Source of the DNA: Theobroma cacao
Taxonomy: Eukaryota; Streptophyta; Magnoliopsida; Malvales; Malvaceae
Assembly (NCBI RefSeq): GCF_000208745.1
Contig: NC_030857.1
Location: 1,763,664 to 1,827,663 of the forward strand
Direction: 5' to 3'
DNA: 64,000 nucleotides
The notes beneath the pieces were generated by a model. The model was not told the DNA's origin. It did no database searches and saw only the letters and a list, made by a program, of their open reading frames with translations. This document shows, piece after piece, positions 46,901 through 58,314 of the stretch. The position numbers and the translations under genes are program-made. The number at the start of each line of letters is the position of its first letter. The first letter of the stretch is position 1.

Positions 46901-49478
46901 CTTCTATTGGCAGCAGCGTGAGCAGCAGCAGCAAGGACACCGATGTGCATACTATCAGCAGATAGAACTGATGATGGTAATGTTGTCTGTTGACGATTTG
47001 CACGCCTCACACCCACCATTAACTGTGATTTCTCATCCCTTGCAATAATAAGGAATAATATAAGGTGCAATCATGCATTTAGAATTTAAAATACCTTGTA
47101 CCAAACAAATGCAAGTATATAAATCAAAAAAAGATGCAGTATGAGACTATAGCATACCTGATAAAGAGAACAGAATCACCTGCCCTAAGCCTTTTTGATC
47201 CAACAAACAAACTCCATCCAGTTGTAAGTAGGTGTCGCTTCGGCTGTCCTGCATAAAACAACACATATCATAATCAAGATTAACTTTCACAATGTCAATA
47301 TGGGTATATACACACAGACATACATATGAGAACTAGTGACTAAAAGTGAATGTGGCCAATTTTCTTTTCGAACAATTTTCATAATTGTAGGGTGTTCTAA
47401 TCACATTACTTGCTGTAAACAGAAGGTAAATAATCAAAACACACTCACCGCGGTATATATGACGAAATGTCCAGGTATTGTCATGCAGGTCTCGCACAAC
47501 AAGCTCTTGAGTTGGGGGTTGCATTGTGTAATCCTGAAAATAGATAATAACAGTAATGTAATTACAGATAATTTCCCTGCATGTGCGCATTTGCTTCTAA
47601 CTCTTTCAACAACCAATTAAAACCTCACCAATGGAGGGAAGAGCTTCTCTGCTGCTCTGCGTGGCACTGAGAAACCACCATGTGTACTGGTATCACTTGC
47701 AGTCAAAGTTTTGCAGAAAAATTCATTTGGATGCTTGCTGGACTTCAATCCAAAGTCTGGTATAGGGAAGACATCTTTTTCCTACTCAAAGGCAAATTTA
47801 TAAATGAGAAAAGTGTCAGATATACAAGTCTAGCAGAAAAGGGGTTCTTTTTGTCAATCTTAAATATCTAGGAAATTTCAGAAATATATCATACTATAGA
47901 AGCTTACAGAGTTCACTGGTTGAAGGCTCATTTGGGCATATATTTCATCTGTATCTCTGTCTGCCTATCAAAGATTCCAAAGAAGTAAGATCATAGTTTA
48001 TCTAGAAAAGATATACAGTGTCACAGTATATTTAAGCCAAAATGGCATACATGTAGTGTAACATTGTGAACTTGGCACATCAACTGAGATGGAAGATTCG
48101 GGTAGTTTGGAATTTGAGAGGTCGCCATTCTTTTTGTGGACACTGCTACCTGCTCAAAAGAATTAAAGACATCATTAGTCCTGTCACCTGTGGTTCCTCA
48201 TTATATATTTACTAACAAAATTCGGTTAAAGGCTGCCATTCATTTATGGGATTTTATTTCATTTTTCCAGATATTGTCAAACAAGCTCTCAAATGATTTT
48301 CTCCCACCATTGAGGGAGAGGCCTTGGCACACAACTCTTTTCCCAAGTTTCACTCAACTATACAGTGGCAGAAACCTAATGCAACAATTTGCAAATCAAA
48401 ATGATGTAACCAGTTAAATATGTGGATTTTGTAACTCATCCCCGGCAATTGTAGATTCACTGTTCTCAACTCCCATCATAATGAACGGAGGCCAAACTTC
48501 AATTTAAATGGAAAACTGTGCAGCACAAGATAACCCCATGAAACTGGTGTCATGGCTTCCCAGACACACAGCAGATGTTTACACATCAAGCTATGCATAG
48601 TATGCCAAGCATGTGATCAGAGATTATTGGTTTGGCAACCATCGGTATGCTAAAGTTTCATTATGTTAATATTAAGACAACTGCACATATATCAGAGTCT
48701 TCCTTCCTCAGATCGACTTATTCTCTTTCTCTTTCTATCCATGATACAAAATAAAAATAAACAACAAATAAAGTAACAAATAAAAAAAAACGAGGGGAAA
48801 AAGTACGGGGCAAAAGATGCGGTTTTTCCTGCAGGAGAGCAGATATTAAGTGTGAGAAATAAATGCAAACCTGTTCGCTATGTCCTTGAGGAAAGTAATA
48901 CACAAGACTCCCCACCTGCGGCAAGGAAACAAGTGGACCTGCGCAGGCATGCCATAGCTCGGAATGTATAGCCTTCCGGGCCCCTGAAACCAAGTGAGTA
49001 ATAAAAGAGTCTCTATAAGACACATGCTTCGTCAGAGATTACATATTTATAGATTATAATGTAATGGCTAACATCCTTCGTTTTAAGCTTCTATGTTGAA
49101 GATTGGAACGTCAATGGTTCGTTCAACTTGTTACAAACATATTCAACCTTGGGAAAACTTATTAAAAAGTACATGCTTTAACGGAGGAAACAGACCATAC
49201 TTAAACCTAGCTCAACGTTAATGTAAAGAAGGAAACTAAGAAGATGCCCTATACTTTCAAAGCTCAACGTTAACTATCTCATTTTAGCACATAAGCAAAG
49301 GACAAATTTCCGAAAACTAAACCAATAAAAAATGGTTAGTCCAGGTTTTGATGAAGAAAAACGAACCAGACTGATCTTGCATTTCTTTCAATAACTTCAT
49401 CTCCTCAAGCAGAGTGGCCTGTGGCCCCCCGTTAACCAAAGCTCCTGGTTTTATCTTCTCTTCAACTACAGAACCCAT
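43965..49478 (-). CDS. ARF5: Auxin response factor 5 (MONOPTEROS orthologue)
   Basis: ARF5 is the activating auxin response factor that drives embryo axis, vascular and flower primordium formation. Fourteen exons (49478-49367, 48983-48871, 48149-48051, 47964-47908, 47781-47629, 47533-47449, 47248-47158, 47038-46874, 46757-46635, 46295-46220, 46091-45956, 45877-44565, 44436-44246, 44106-43965) join in frame to 951 residues. In order there are the N-terminal dimerisation part with [18 protein letters not shown], the B3 DNA-binding domain (about 148-250; [18 protein letters not shown]), the ARF ancillary domain (about 276-358), a long Gln/Ser/Asn-rich activating middle region coded by exon 12 (404-841), and the C-terminal PB1 domain (about 842-925) with its basic lysine and the acidic [17 protein letters not shown] motif. 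The ends of exons 12-14 match MONOPTEROS specifically rather than ARF7/19. The PB1 domain is complete, so Aux/IAA control should apply. Confidence 0.95.
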
Positions 49479-49567
49479 TATGTTGTCTTCTCTTACTAAA
49501 AAATTCTTCCTTTACTCTCTTTTACAATACAGCCCAACCAGAAGAACTGTCAGCAAGGACCCCGGCT

Positions 49568-49972
49568 TTACATCTTCATTTGAGAAAACCAAAAACCCCT
49601 CAACTCAAAAAAAGAGAAGAAACAAATGTCCATTCCCATTGCTCCACCGAGTCCCACCTCAGCAAATAACGTATAGCATCTTCCAGAGACAGAGAAAACA
49701 ATCGAAGGGAAAAAAAAAGGAATCTCAATGAAACACTTAAAAAACCAATCCCAATTGGTCACGAAAGAGAACCTTTTACACCCTCCCTTCACCAACACCC
49801 CCACCCCACCAGCAGAGTCCAAAATCAAGGAACAAATTTCTGCAAAGAAAAAGGGTACAATACTGGAAAGAAAGATCTTTTCTCATGTGGGGCTTTTCGG
49901 TATATACAAAAAAAAAAAAAAAAAACAAACCCCCCTTCAGTTAGCAGCATCAAAGCACGCCGACCAAAGCAT
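49568..49972 (-). promoter_or_regulatory. Upstream ORFs in the ARF5 5' leader
   Basis: At least four upstream reading frames precede the main ATG at 49478 on the minus strand: 49972-49937 (11 codons), 49886-49776 (36 codons), 49679-49659 (6 codons) and 49639-49568 (23 codons, overlapping a three-codon frame at its end). All stop before the main start. A CT run at 49981-50030 (GA-rich on the coding strand) lies just upstream. In Arabidopsis the ARF3 and ARF5 leaders carry uORFs whose effect depends on ribosomal protein L24 and eIF3h. The transcription start is unknown, so the first uORF may or may not be included. Confidence 0.65.
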
Positions 49973-50308
49973 TTGAGTAGCTCTCTCTCTCTCTCTCTCT
50001 TCTCTCTTTTCTCTCTTTCTCTCTCCCTCAAAAGATATAGACCTTTCAATGAAACCCCACTATCCTCATCATCACTCTGATTCCTTCCCTCTGCTCAATC
50101 ATCAAAAATAACAAAACCCCAAAAAAAGAGAAAGCAATTTAAAAAAAAAAAACTTGTAAACTTTCAATCTTTCCTCTCTTTATAATATACTAAAAAATGA
50201 ATGAATATGTAAGTTGCTTGAAACTGGGAAGAGTGTGCAAGCTCTTATCCTGCGCACACACTTTCTGTATATAGGTGATTCCGTTGCAGCTTTAAACTTC
50301 GAACCAAT

Positions 50309-50325
50309 ATATCTTTTTATATATA
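50309..50325 (-). promoter_or_regulatory. Possible TATA box of ARF5
   Basis: On the minus strand the sequence reads TTATATATAAAAAG, about 840 bases before the start codon. It would give a leader of about 800 bases containing all the uORFs. Other AT-rich candidates exist near 50180. Confidence 0.3.
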
Positions 50326-50776
50326 ACAATTAAAAATAAAGTGACACGATGAAAATTAATAAAGAAATGTCGAAAAAGCAGAGCAAGACTAACAGAACAC
50401 GAAAGCAGTACACAGTGTAGAGAGAGAAACCGAAAAAGAACAGGAAGTCTAAAAAAAAAGAAAAAGACTTTTTAAAAACAAAAGGAGGGAGAGGGGTGCG
50501 TAGGATAATAAACAAAATCTACGTGGCGTATTTTAGTACGTGGACAACGAGGATTCGCTCGTATTCCTCCTCCCAATTCTCGCCGTGTCAAAGTTATTTT
50601 TATTTTCTTATTTTTAATTAGCAAATAAATAAATTTAAAAAAAAAAAGAAAAAAACGAAAAGGCCAAAGCTTTGTTTCGGGTAGAACTTTTTTGCGTGTG
50701 ATTTTTGACCAATCGTTACGCGTGCGGTTCACGACAAATCAACGGTGGGGCGGGGGAGGGGGTGGAGTATCCAACT

Positions 50777-52185
50777 GACACGTGTCGATTCTGACTCCCT
50801 GCCACGGCGCTGTTTCTCCTCTTCACGTATATATAGATCTTGCAAATGTAGCACGTAAGCTAACTTCGGCCTTTGGCGCTTTAATAAAACTTTTGTCTAA
50901 ACTTGGACAACAATCTTTAATATGAATATAAATATCGGCTGCCAATAATTCCTTATTTAAATCTCTCACATTTATGTGCCTCCAATCTAGATGTCTAAAC
51001 GGTAAATTTATTTTTTTGCATTCAATGCCATGTTCACTTCTTCAAACTCTTCATCATCCTTTTTAATAAATACTTACATTTATTTCTTACTTGTATCTTT
51101 GTTTCCTATAATTAACACTGTACTGGACTGTTATTTTATTTATGAATTCATATTCAATATATTATCAGTACAAATAAATTTTTAAAAAAATATATTTATA
51201 ATTTTTTATATATTTATTTTGGTGGATTTTTTTAAAAGAAAAATGAGAGAGGCGTTCACCAAATAGGAGAGAAGTTGAGCACTCTATTCATGCCATGTAC
51301 ATGATAAGTAAAAAAGGTCATGACAGATGGGTTGCTACTACTGTTGCATGGTTGAATACGCATGGGGGCAAAAGGCGTCACGCACGCATCCCTATTTATT
51401 GTTTTTATAATATATAATAATAATAATAATAATAAGGGTGGAATTTGAAGCTACATTCCAAGTTTTGGCCCCGAGTACAACTTTCTTATATGGTGGGTTA
51501 TCATCCGTCCTGTTTGGATTGCTCCGCCGAAACCAGAACAGTGACAGATCGAAAGGCAAAAAGAAAACTTGTCTCTTGTGCTTAACAATTCGTCTATTGC
51601 TTTCTTAAAATGATTTTCTTAAAATATAAGAAACAACTTATATTAATATCCACATATTAATTATTTTGTGGAAAAAAATGTTTTATAATTAAGATTATTA
51701 TTTTATGTATCAGTTTGACTTAAATATTTTTTTTATGTTTTTACTTACTTATTAAATATCCTTTTAAAATGAACATAATCTTAATTTAAGATATATGTGA
51801 GTTTTCTTTTATAATTATTATTGTAATGGAATGTATAATTTGTGTGTTTTTTGTTTTTGAATTGAAAATTCCGAGGCGGCACGTGATGATCATACGAAGC
51901 ACGTGAAACGCTCATGCATCTATGTCGATGAGAGATACGATCGGACGGAGCAAATTTGACGCTGAAATCGGTGGCACGCGTACTAGGACTTATGAAGACT
52001 TTGGGCTCTACCAAGCACTCTGTTCAATGGCTTTGGAACTTAAACACGCCGCATTCTTAGCTTATCCCGCACTTAAATTTCTTACTTTAAACCCTTGATA
52101 TAAATATAAATGATGATCACCCACCCCACCCACCTTCCCTCATTTTTTTCATCCTAATCACCGTTCATTCTCTGAATTACACGTG
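50777..52185. promoter_or_regulatory. Cluster of four G-boxes upstream of ARF5
   Basis: CACGTG occurs at 50779-50784 (inside the perfect palindrome GACACGTGTC), 51880-51885, 51900-51905 and 52180-52185. The middle pair is spaced exactly 20 bases. A canonical auxin response element TGTCTC is at 51570-51575. A (TAA)n run lies near 51412-51436. bZIP and bHLH factors bind G-boxes; the link to ARF5 rests on position only. Confidence 0.45.
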
Positions 52186-52189
52186 TCCA

Positions 52190-55100
52190 ACATGCAGCCC
52201 AATCACATATTTGATTCAAGTACGTAGACCCCAAAATTTTTTGTGAAAATTGGATTCAAAATGATAACAAATAAGATACCTTATTTAGTTAAATTAATCA
52301 TTTTTATATATTTTATTGAAAAATTTTAAATTAATAAATTTTATATTTAAATAATTTATACTAAAAAATAATATAAATATATTTTATACAAAATGTTTAT
52401 AAATATTTATATTTTCTTAATCAAATCGAATAATGTCAATATCGACTTTATACTTACGTAACTCATAGAGATATCCCTACACTCGATCTCTTAAGTTGAC
52501 CCTTGTGATTTAAACCCTTTCTTTTGACATTAACATCAACAAAATCTGATCCTCAACAGTAATTCTGGACCCACCCACTTACTTTAAGCAAGGTGAAGTT
52601 AGCTAATATACATGTAAAAGTCAAGATAAGTCCTTATCAACTCAATACCCAAATGCAATAAAAGGGGGAAAAAAATTCTTGCTGAAACCTTTATAAAACC
52701 GTAATTCGATGGGACCCTTTGGGAATTGAGAGTGGGATCCACTTTCAAATCAATGTAGTGTGGTCCATTGACCGGTGATAGATACAGCCATTGATGGGAA
52801 AAACGGTACCAAAACAAAGTGCAAAGGTACCGGAAAAAAGGAGAAGTGGAGGGTTCATGAATTTTCTCAAAGGTAAATTATATTAGTTTAGTTCTCCAGG
52901 GCCAGGGGCTCCAGCTCATTTGCCTTTGATTTAGTTAACCCATGCCTGCCATAGTGCCATTAGCCCCCCCATATTGCCATGATTTTTATGGCAATAGAGC
53001 AATTCCCGTTCTTTGCTGGTTTCCTTTAAGGAAGGATGGGGTCAGGTGAGTGTATGGACTTTAGATAGCAAACAAATGATTGAGATTATTATGGGGTGGG
53101 ATTACAGCTTTTATTCATAGGGGTGAAAACAAAGGCATTAATCAAAGATTATTACCGTACAAAAACCATGGGAATTTGCTTTTCCTTTTTTTGCTTTGGA
53201 TTTTGTATAATGAGAGTAGATACAAAATAGTCGGATTGTGCTGATATTATTACTCCATATTCATAGATGATGATGGGGGTGGGGGACCCAGAGCAGGGGC
53301 GTGATAATTGAGAGTGAAATAACCAAAAAAACGAGCGTGGTATGAAGGGAACATAGAAGCAGTGTAAGATGTAGGGATGTAAGGGGGCATTGGCTTCTGA
53401 ATCTTCTGACGATGAGAGAGATGGAACCCCCGTTTTGTCTCTGCGTTCCCACCCAAAAATATTAAAGTATCACTGTCGCTGGTCCAGGGCTTCTTCTCTC
53501 CTCCTCCTCCTCCTCCTCCTCCTTCAACCTCTGTGGCGGTGGGCCGAGAGTCTTTAAGGCTGCTTGCTTGCCTGCCTCGGCTTTTTACAGGGACAGTTTT
53601 CATGCAAAAGCACATTCCCTTTTTGGCACCACCCCCCCCCCCCCCCCCACTTCTTTTTCTTCCCTCTCCACTATCTACGGCTGCAGTTTGGAATTTGACT
53701 AATCCAAAATACAAGTCAAAAAGTTTATTCCCTTTGTGATCATCACATCTTGCACACATTGTTGATGTATGATAATAAAATAAAGTATGAAGTAATAGAC
53801 ACAAATGAATCATTTTCAAGTTAAATTTAAACATATACCTTAATAATAGCGATACAAGATAAATTAACGATACTAATCAAGTTTATACTATGCACAATTT
53901 GAGATATACCTCATTAATGCTCACGGGTGATATTGCATGAGAAAAGTTGAAATCCGACTAAAGTTTTTCTGCAAAAGAATAAAAGCAGCATGAATAGTTT
54001 AGCAGCTCGGGGGGATGGGAATGTAACAGTTGGGTCATTTATTTCTAAATATTTTAAGGGTACTTACTATGGTAACAAGGCAAGGTATTGACCATAGGTA
54101 AAGGAAATGGATACATCTCTCTGCTATCATTGATCACAGATTACTCAATTGCAAGTCCATTAAACATTTTTTTATATATATATTTGGGGGGAAGGTGAGA
54201 GTATGCGATAGTGACCAAAGCCAAGTGGATTCTTATCTCGAACTCTTGGTCAAACAATGGGTTTTTTATATATTATAATAATAATTACAGTGAAAGGAGA
54301 TTAATTTTGTCTTTGTGCAAGGTAGCTGTATTGAGTTTATGATTACGATATGAAGCCAAATGCCTAATCATACCAAGGCGCAATGATGTTTAACCATGGT
54401 GATGAAAGATTATTGGATTGACCAACCATCTCCACGCCAAGGATTTGCTTTTACAATTTGCGCTTTCATGCCCGAAGGTTGGTGAAATCAGAAGATATAC
54501 ACTGCACTTTTTATGGTTCAATTATTATTTGGATAAATTTCACTTACACTTTTTATGATTTTAAGTTTTTTTATATAACAGTATGTATTAGGATTAAGTG
54601 AAATGAATCTGACTCCAACAAATTGACTAAATTCATTGATTAATTCGATCAATGATCAATTCAATTGTTAAAGATCGGTTAATTCGATCTATTCAATTGA
54701 TTCTTAGTATTAATAACAATTATTTAACTTTAAGAAGGTCAAAAAATGAATGAATGAATTGTTAGCACAATCTTAATAATTTTTTTCCCAATTAGTTTCC
54801 ATGGATAAGTTATGTTATCATGAGAGATTACATCGTTCATTTGACATAATAAAATTACTAAAATACTTTAAATTTAAAAATTATTTTATTTGTTCATATT
54901 TAAAATTTTATTAAAAAAATAATCTAGTAATTTTTCCTGAGAATAAATTTGTTGGCATAATGTTCAAATAAGCTTTTAAATTATTTAAAAAAATTCAAAT
55001 AAAATTTTATTCTTTTAATACATTTAATCAAACCCTTATATTTTTATTATAGATCAAATAAGTCTTTATAATTAAAGATTGATTAATTACTATCAATCAA

Positions 55101-55441
55101 AATACCACTTGTTATTTTTTATTCAAATAATACTAATATAATGTTGATGTAAAAGGATGAAAAGTGCACATATGATATTATTATTATATTAAATTAACAT
55201 ATCACTTCGTTATCAATTATGATATATTACTATATTATATCATTATTAATTATGATATGTTAACATATTAAATTAATATCACGCGGTATAAAATGACAAA
55301 TGATATTTTGATTAAGTTAATTATTAATAATAAAATATTTATTTAAAATAAAAATATAATAACTTATTTGATTCAAAATAAAAATATAAAATTTTTTTAA
55401 TTTTTTAAAAAAATTGAAGTACTTTTTTGGACAGCCTTTAC
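52190..55441. other. Gene-free spacer between ARF5 and RPA43
   Basis: No supported gene. 54500-55430 is very AT-rich. The minus-strand open frame at 53250-53834 depends on a poly-C run and a CTC repeat and is not called as a gene. Confidence 0.45.
53497..53648. repeat. CTC triplet run and 17-base poly-C tract
   Basis: A CCT/CTC triplet run spans about 53497-53523 and an uninterrupted run of 17 C lies at 53632-53648. The minus strand is therefore strongly G-rich. The exact poly-C length may be affected by sequencing. Confidence 0.85.
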
Positions 55442-55588
55442 AGCCCAAAAATGTTAATCTTGGATTAAACTTTACTAGGCCCATATCTCATCAGAAAAAG
55501 CCAAGGTCCAGGCCTGTATTTATATTTTATTTTCTTCAGGGCTAGTTTGGTTCTACTCACGAGTCTTATACTTCTTGGTTTAGGGTTT
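55442..55588 (+). promoter_or_regulatory. Site II and telo-box pair in the RPA43 promoter
   Basis: AGCCCA at 55442-55447 and GGCCCA at 55478-55483 are site II elements in reverse orientation. A telo-box TTAGGGTTT lies at 55580-55588, 55 bases before the first ATG. The combination of site II and telo-box is known from Arabidopsis promoters of ribosomal and cell-growth genes and fits an RNA polymerase I subunit. Confidence 0.6.
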
Positions 55589-55642
55589 TTCATGTTTCAG
55601 GGTTTTTGCTTTGCCACCTAGAAGAAGAACCTCAGAGTTGCA

Positions 55643-57906
55643 ATGCTAAAATCCTCAAGTTTCAGCTTGGGTCATCAATCGCAGTTAAAAATGAAAGGAC
55701 TAAGCGTAGCAGATGCTGATTTAGTGGTGTATGTACACCCATCGAAGAGTAGGAAGGTTTCCCAGGCCATCCTCCGTGAGCTTAGCTCTCTACTCTTCAA
55801 GTTCGTTCTTCTACCCTCCATGTTAGCTAAAACCCATACTAGTATTATTTTCTAATTCACCCAAAATCTGCTGATTTTGTTGATATATTGCCTGTGATTT
55901 GAACTTTTGTTTTCTTAAATGTTTAACTCTGTTTTTTTTTTTTTGGTCCTTTTTAAGAGAGAAGCTTTATGTTTTAGCTGAAAATTTCACTTGTTATATG
56001 AAGTTAGCTATAACGTAGAGCTGCTTCTGGGACTACTTGACTTGAAATTTTGAAATGTTAGTCCATTTTTACTTTTATTTTTCTTGTAAATAATAGCTTT
56101 TGTCTCTTTTTAAATGATTGGAGATACTTGATAATTGCGAGCTAGATGCTTTCAGGTGTTGCGAAAGTCTATTAGGCCCAATTTAATGTCTTTCAAAATC
56201 ATCAAAGATGTAGAATTTCTGGATGATTGGCGATATTTTTTTTTGGCTCTGTTAGGATTAGTATTCAATTACATAGGATATGTCTTTATGCACTTCATGT
56301 CATGGTGATAATAATTAAATTGTGTGTGAGTATTTGCTTCCTTCTATCGCACTTTAAACTATTTCTGCTTTTCCTTGCAGGTTCAACGAAGCATTTGATG
56401 GTGTTTTATTGGCTTATGATGTTAACATTCAGGATAAGCAGGCAAAGATTCTTTCTGGTGTTCATCCTTATTTTGGTCTGAGACTAAAAGCAAATCTCCT
56501 ACTTTTTTCACCAAAGTCAGATATGCTCTTAGGTACTTTTGCCATGATATTTCAGGTTATATATATAGTTATTGTTGTGATAAATATCACATTGCTTTGT
56601 ACTTATTTAATTATGTGCACGCCTAAGATATTGTCTAAGCTAATTTTCTTTCCCATTTTCAGAGGGGAAAGTAGTGAAACTTTCTCAAGAGTCTATTCAT
56701 GTCATTATTCTTGGTTTTTCCTCTGCAATCATAACAGCTCAAAACATTCGTGGAGAATTTAAGTATAAAACTGTGAGTAACAGTTCACCACCATGTTCTG
56801 AAGTTCTTTATTTGGTTGTGCATGTGTATATGGCAAGAGACTATATTAATTACTCTAGTTACTTACATAGTTGCTTATTCTTTCATAGAAAGATGAAGAG
56901 GAACTATTTGCCAGCAGATCTCACAAGCGTCATGTCATAAAGGTTGGAACCATGATCCGTTTTTTAGTCAAGAGGTGACAATTTCCTTTTAAAACAAAAC
57001 TAGTAATTTACTTTAAGAATAGCATATGTTTTTCAATATTTTACTATTTTGGTTATCATCAATGTTTTATTGCAAGCTAGAGCAAAGTGATATTCTTCGT
57101 GTGTTTATATAGTTACATACTCAGCTCTAATTATCCTTCTAGTTATTCTTTGTGTTCAAGGCCAAGTTCGACATTTTTCATTTCTAATTAATGATAACAA
57201 TACATATTCTCACCACGCTAATTGATTTTTTGCCCACTTTGCCTTTCTAATTTCATTTGTCAATCATTCATCCTTAAAACAAAGGTTCTTAGTTCAATCT
57301 TTCATGGGTGCTACACTAATGCTACCACATTCAGAACAATCAAAATATTGATCCATTACAAACCAATGGATCATTGCTTCAGTCTTTAGGCCTCAGTTCT
57401 GTATGCATGCCTGCTCACTAATGTTTTACTGTATTTCATCAGTCAAGTTTATTTCTATTTGAAATTTAAACTTAGCTGAAATTCCAATTTTTTTTATTTT
57501 TATTTTTCCCTTTGGAGAATTGGCAGAAGCCTGGTGGTTAAGGACACCTTGATCAAATGAATTTTGACATTGATTCTTCTTTGCAGTTTTGATGAGGAAA
57601 TACTTCACATCATCGGGTCTCTGATGCCTGCTCACACAGGAAGCATTTGTTGGTTAGATAGGAATTTGGAAGAAATTTCAGAATTTGATAGGTTTTTAAA
57701 TAAACTAAAAAGTTTTTGAATGGCAAATTTTCTGTATGTTAACTTGCAAAGGTCTTAATCAAAACGTTGTTGTATAATTCTGTAGGAGTGCTACGAAGAG
57801 TAGAGGTAGAGAATGGCAGGAGGATAAAACTTTTGAAGGAACAACTCCCTTGAGCTACAATAATCACATTCAAAAGTCAAAAAAACGTAGAATCACTGAA
57901 GATTAA
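55643..57906 (+). CDS. DNA-directed RNA polymerase I subunit RPA43-like
   Basis: RPA43 is the Pol I stalk subunit that contacts the initiation factor Rrn3/TIF-IA. Six coding exons (55643-55800, 56381-56532, 56663-56772, 56889-56974, 57587-57691, 57786-57906) join in frame to 243 residues. The second in-frame ATG at 55691 gives 227 residues beginning MKGLSVADADLVVYVHPS, which matches the usual start of plant homologues, so the first 16 residues may be untranslated or non-conserved. The N-terminal part is the SHS2/RPB7-N-like domain with FDGVLLAYDVN and ILSGVHPYFGLRLKANLLLF. The OB-fold part follows, with EGKVVKLSQESIHVIILGF and SHKRHVIKVGTMIRF. The tail KSKKRRITED is basic and probably a nuclear signal. 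It matches AT1G75670. Confidence 0.9.
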
Positions 57907-57956
57907 CGAAGCTTGCTTCCAATTACTGATTGATCAAGGAGATATCTTGTTCTCAG

Positions 57957-58314
57957 GTAATATGTGGACTCTTTCATTTGCTCTCTGTGAATGTTTTCTA
58001 ATACCTATATCTGGTAGTCTTTATTAGGTTGAATTGTTATTCTCTTTACTTACTTTTACAGTCATATGTTTAGAGTAATCAGCTCATCAACTATCACTTG
58101 GATTGATCCAATGCATAGATTAAATACCGTGATTAATCGAATTCTTGTAGGAGTGCTTCTCTGTTCTGCGTTACTGCTTTAGTCCCCACATTCAATTGCT
58201 TGCAAAATACAAATGCATTGTAAAATAGTGCAGCTTTCTAATGCTGTAGTTTGCTGTATTTATTTTTGAAAATTGGTTTTGATAGCAAATTTATAAATTT
58301 TTGTGCTATTGCAG
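57957..58314 (+). other. Probable 3' UTR intron of the RPA43 gene
   Basis: TCTCAG/GTAATATG at 57957 is a good donor and GTGCTATTGCAG ending at 58314 a good acceptor, both after the stop at 57906. Splicing would place an exon junction 50 bases after the stop codon. No transcript evidence is available here. Confidence 0.4.

Noticed and set aside
53250..53834. 194-residue open frame on the minus strand
   Set aside because: It is held open by a poly-C run and a CTC repeat that encode glycine runs; I see no domain, and the frame depends on the exact homopolymer length.
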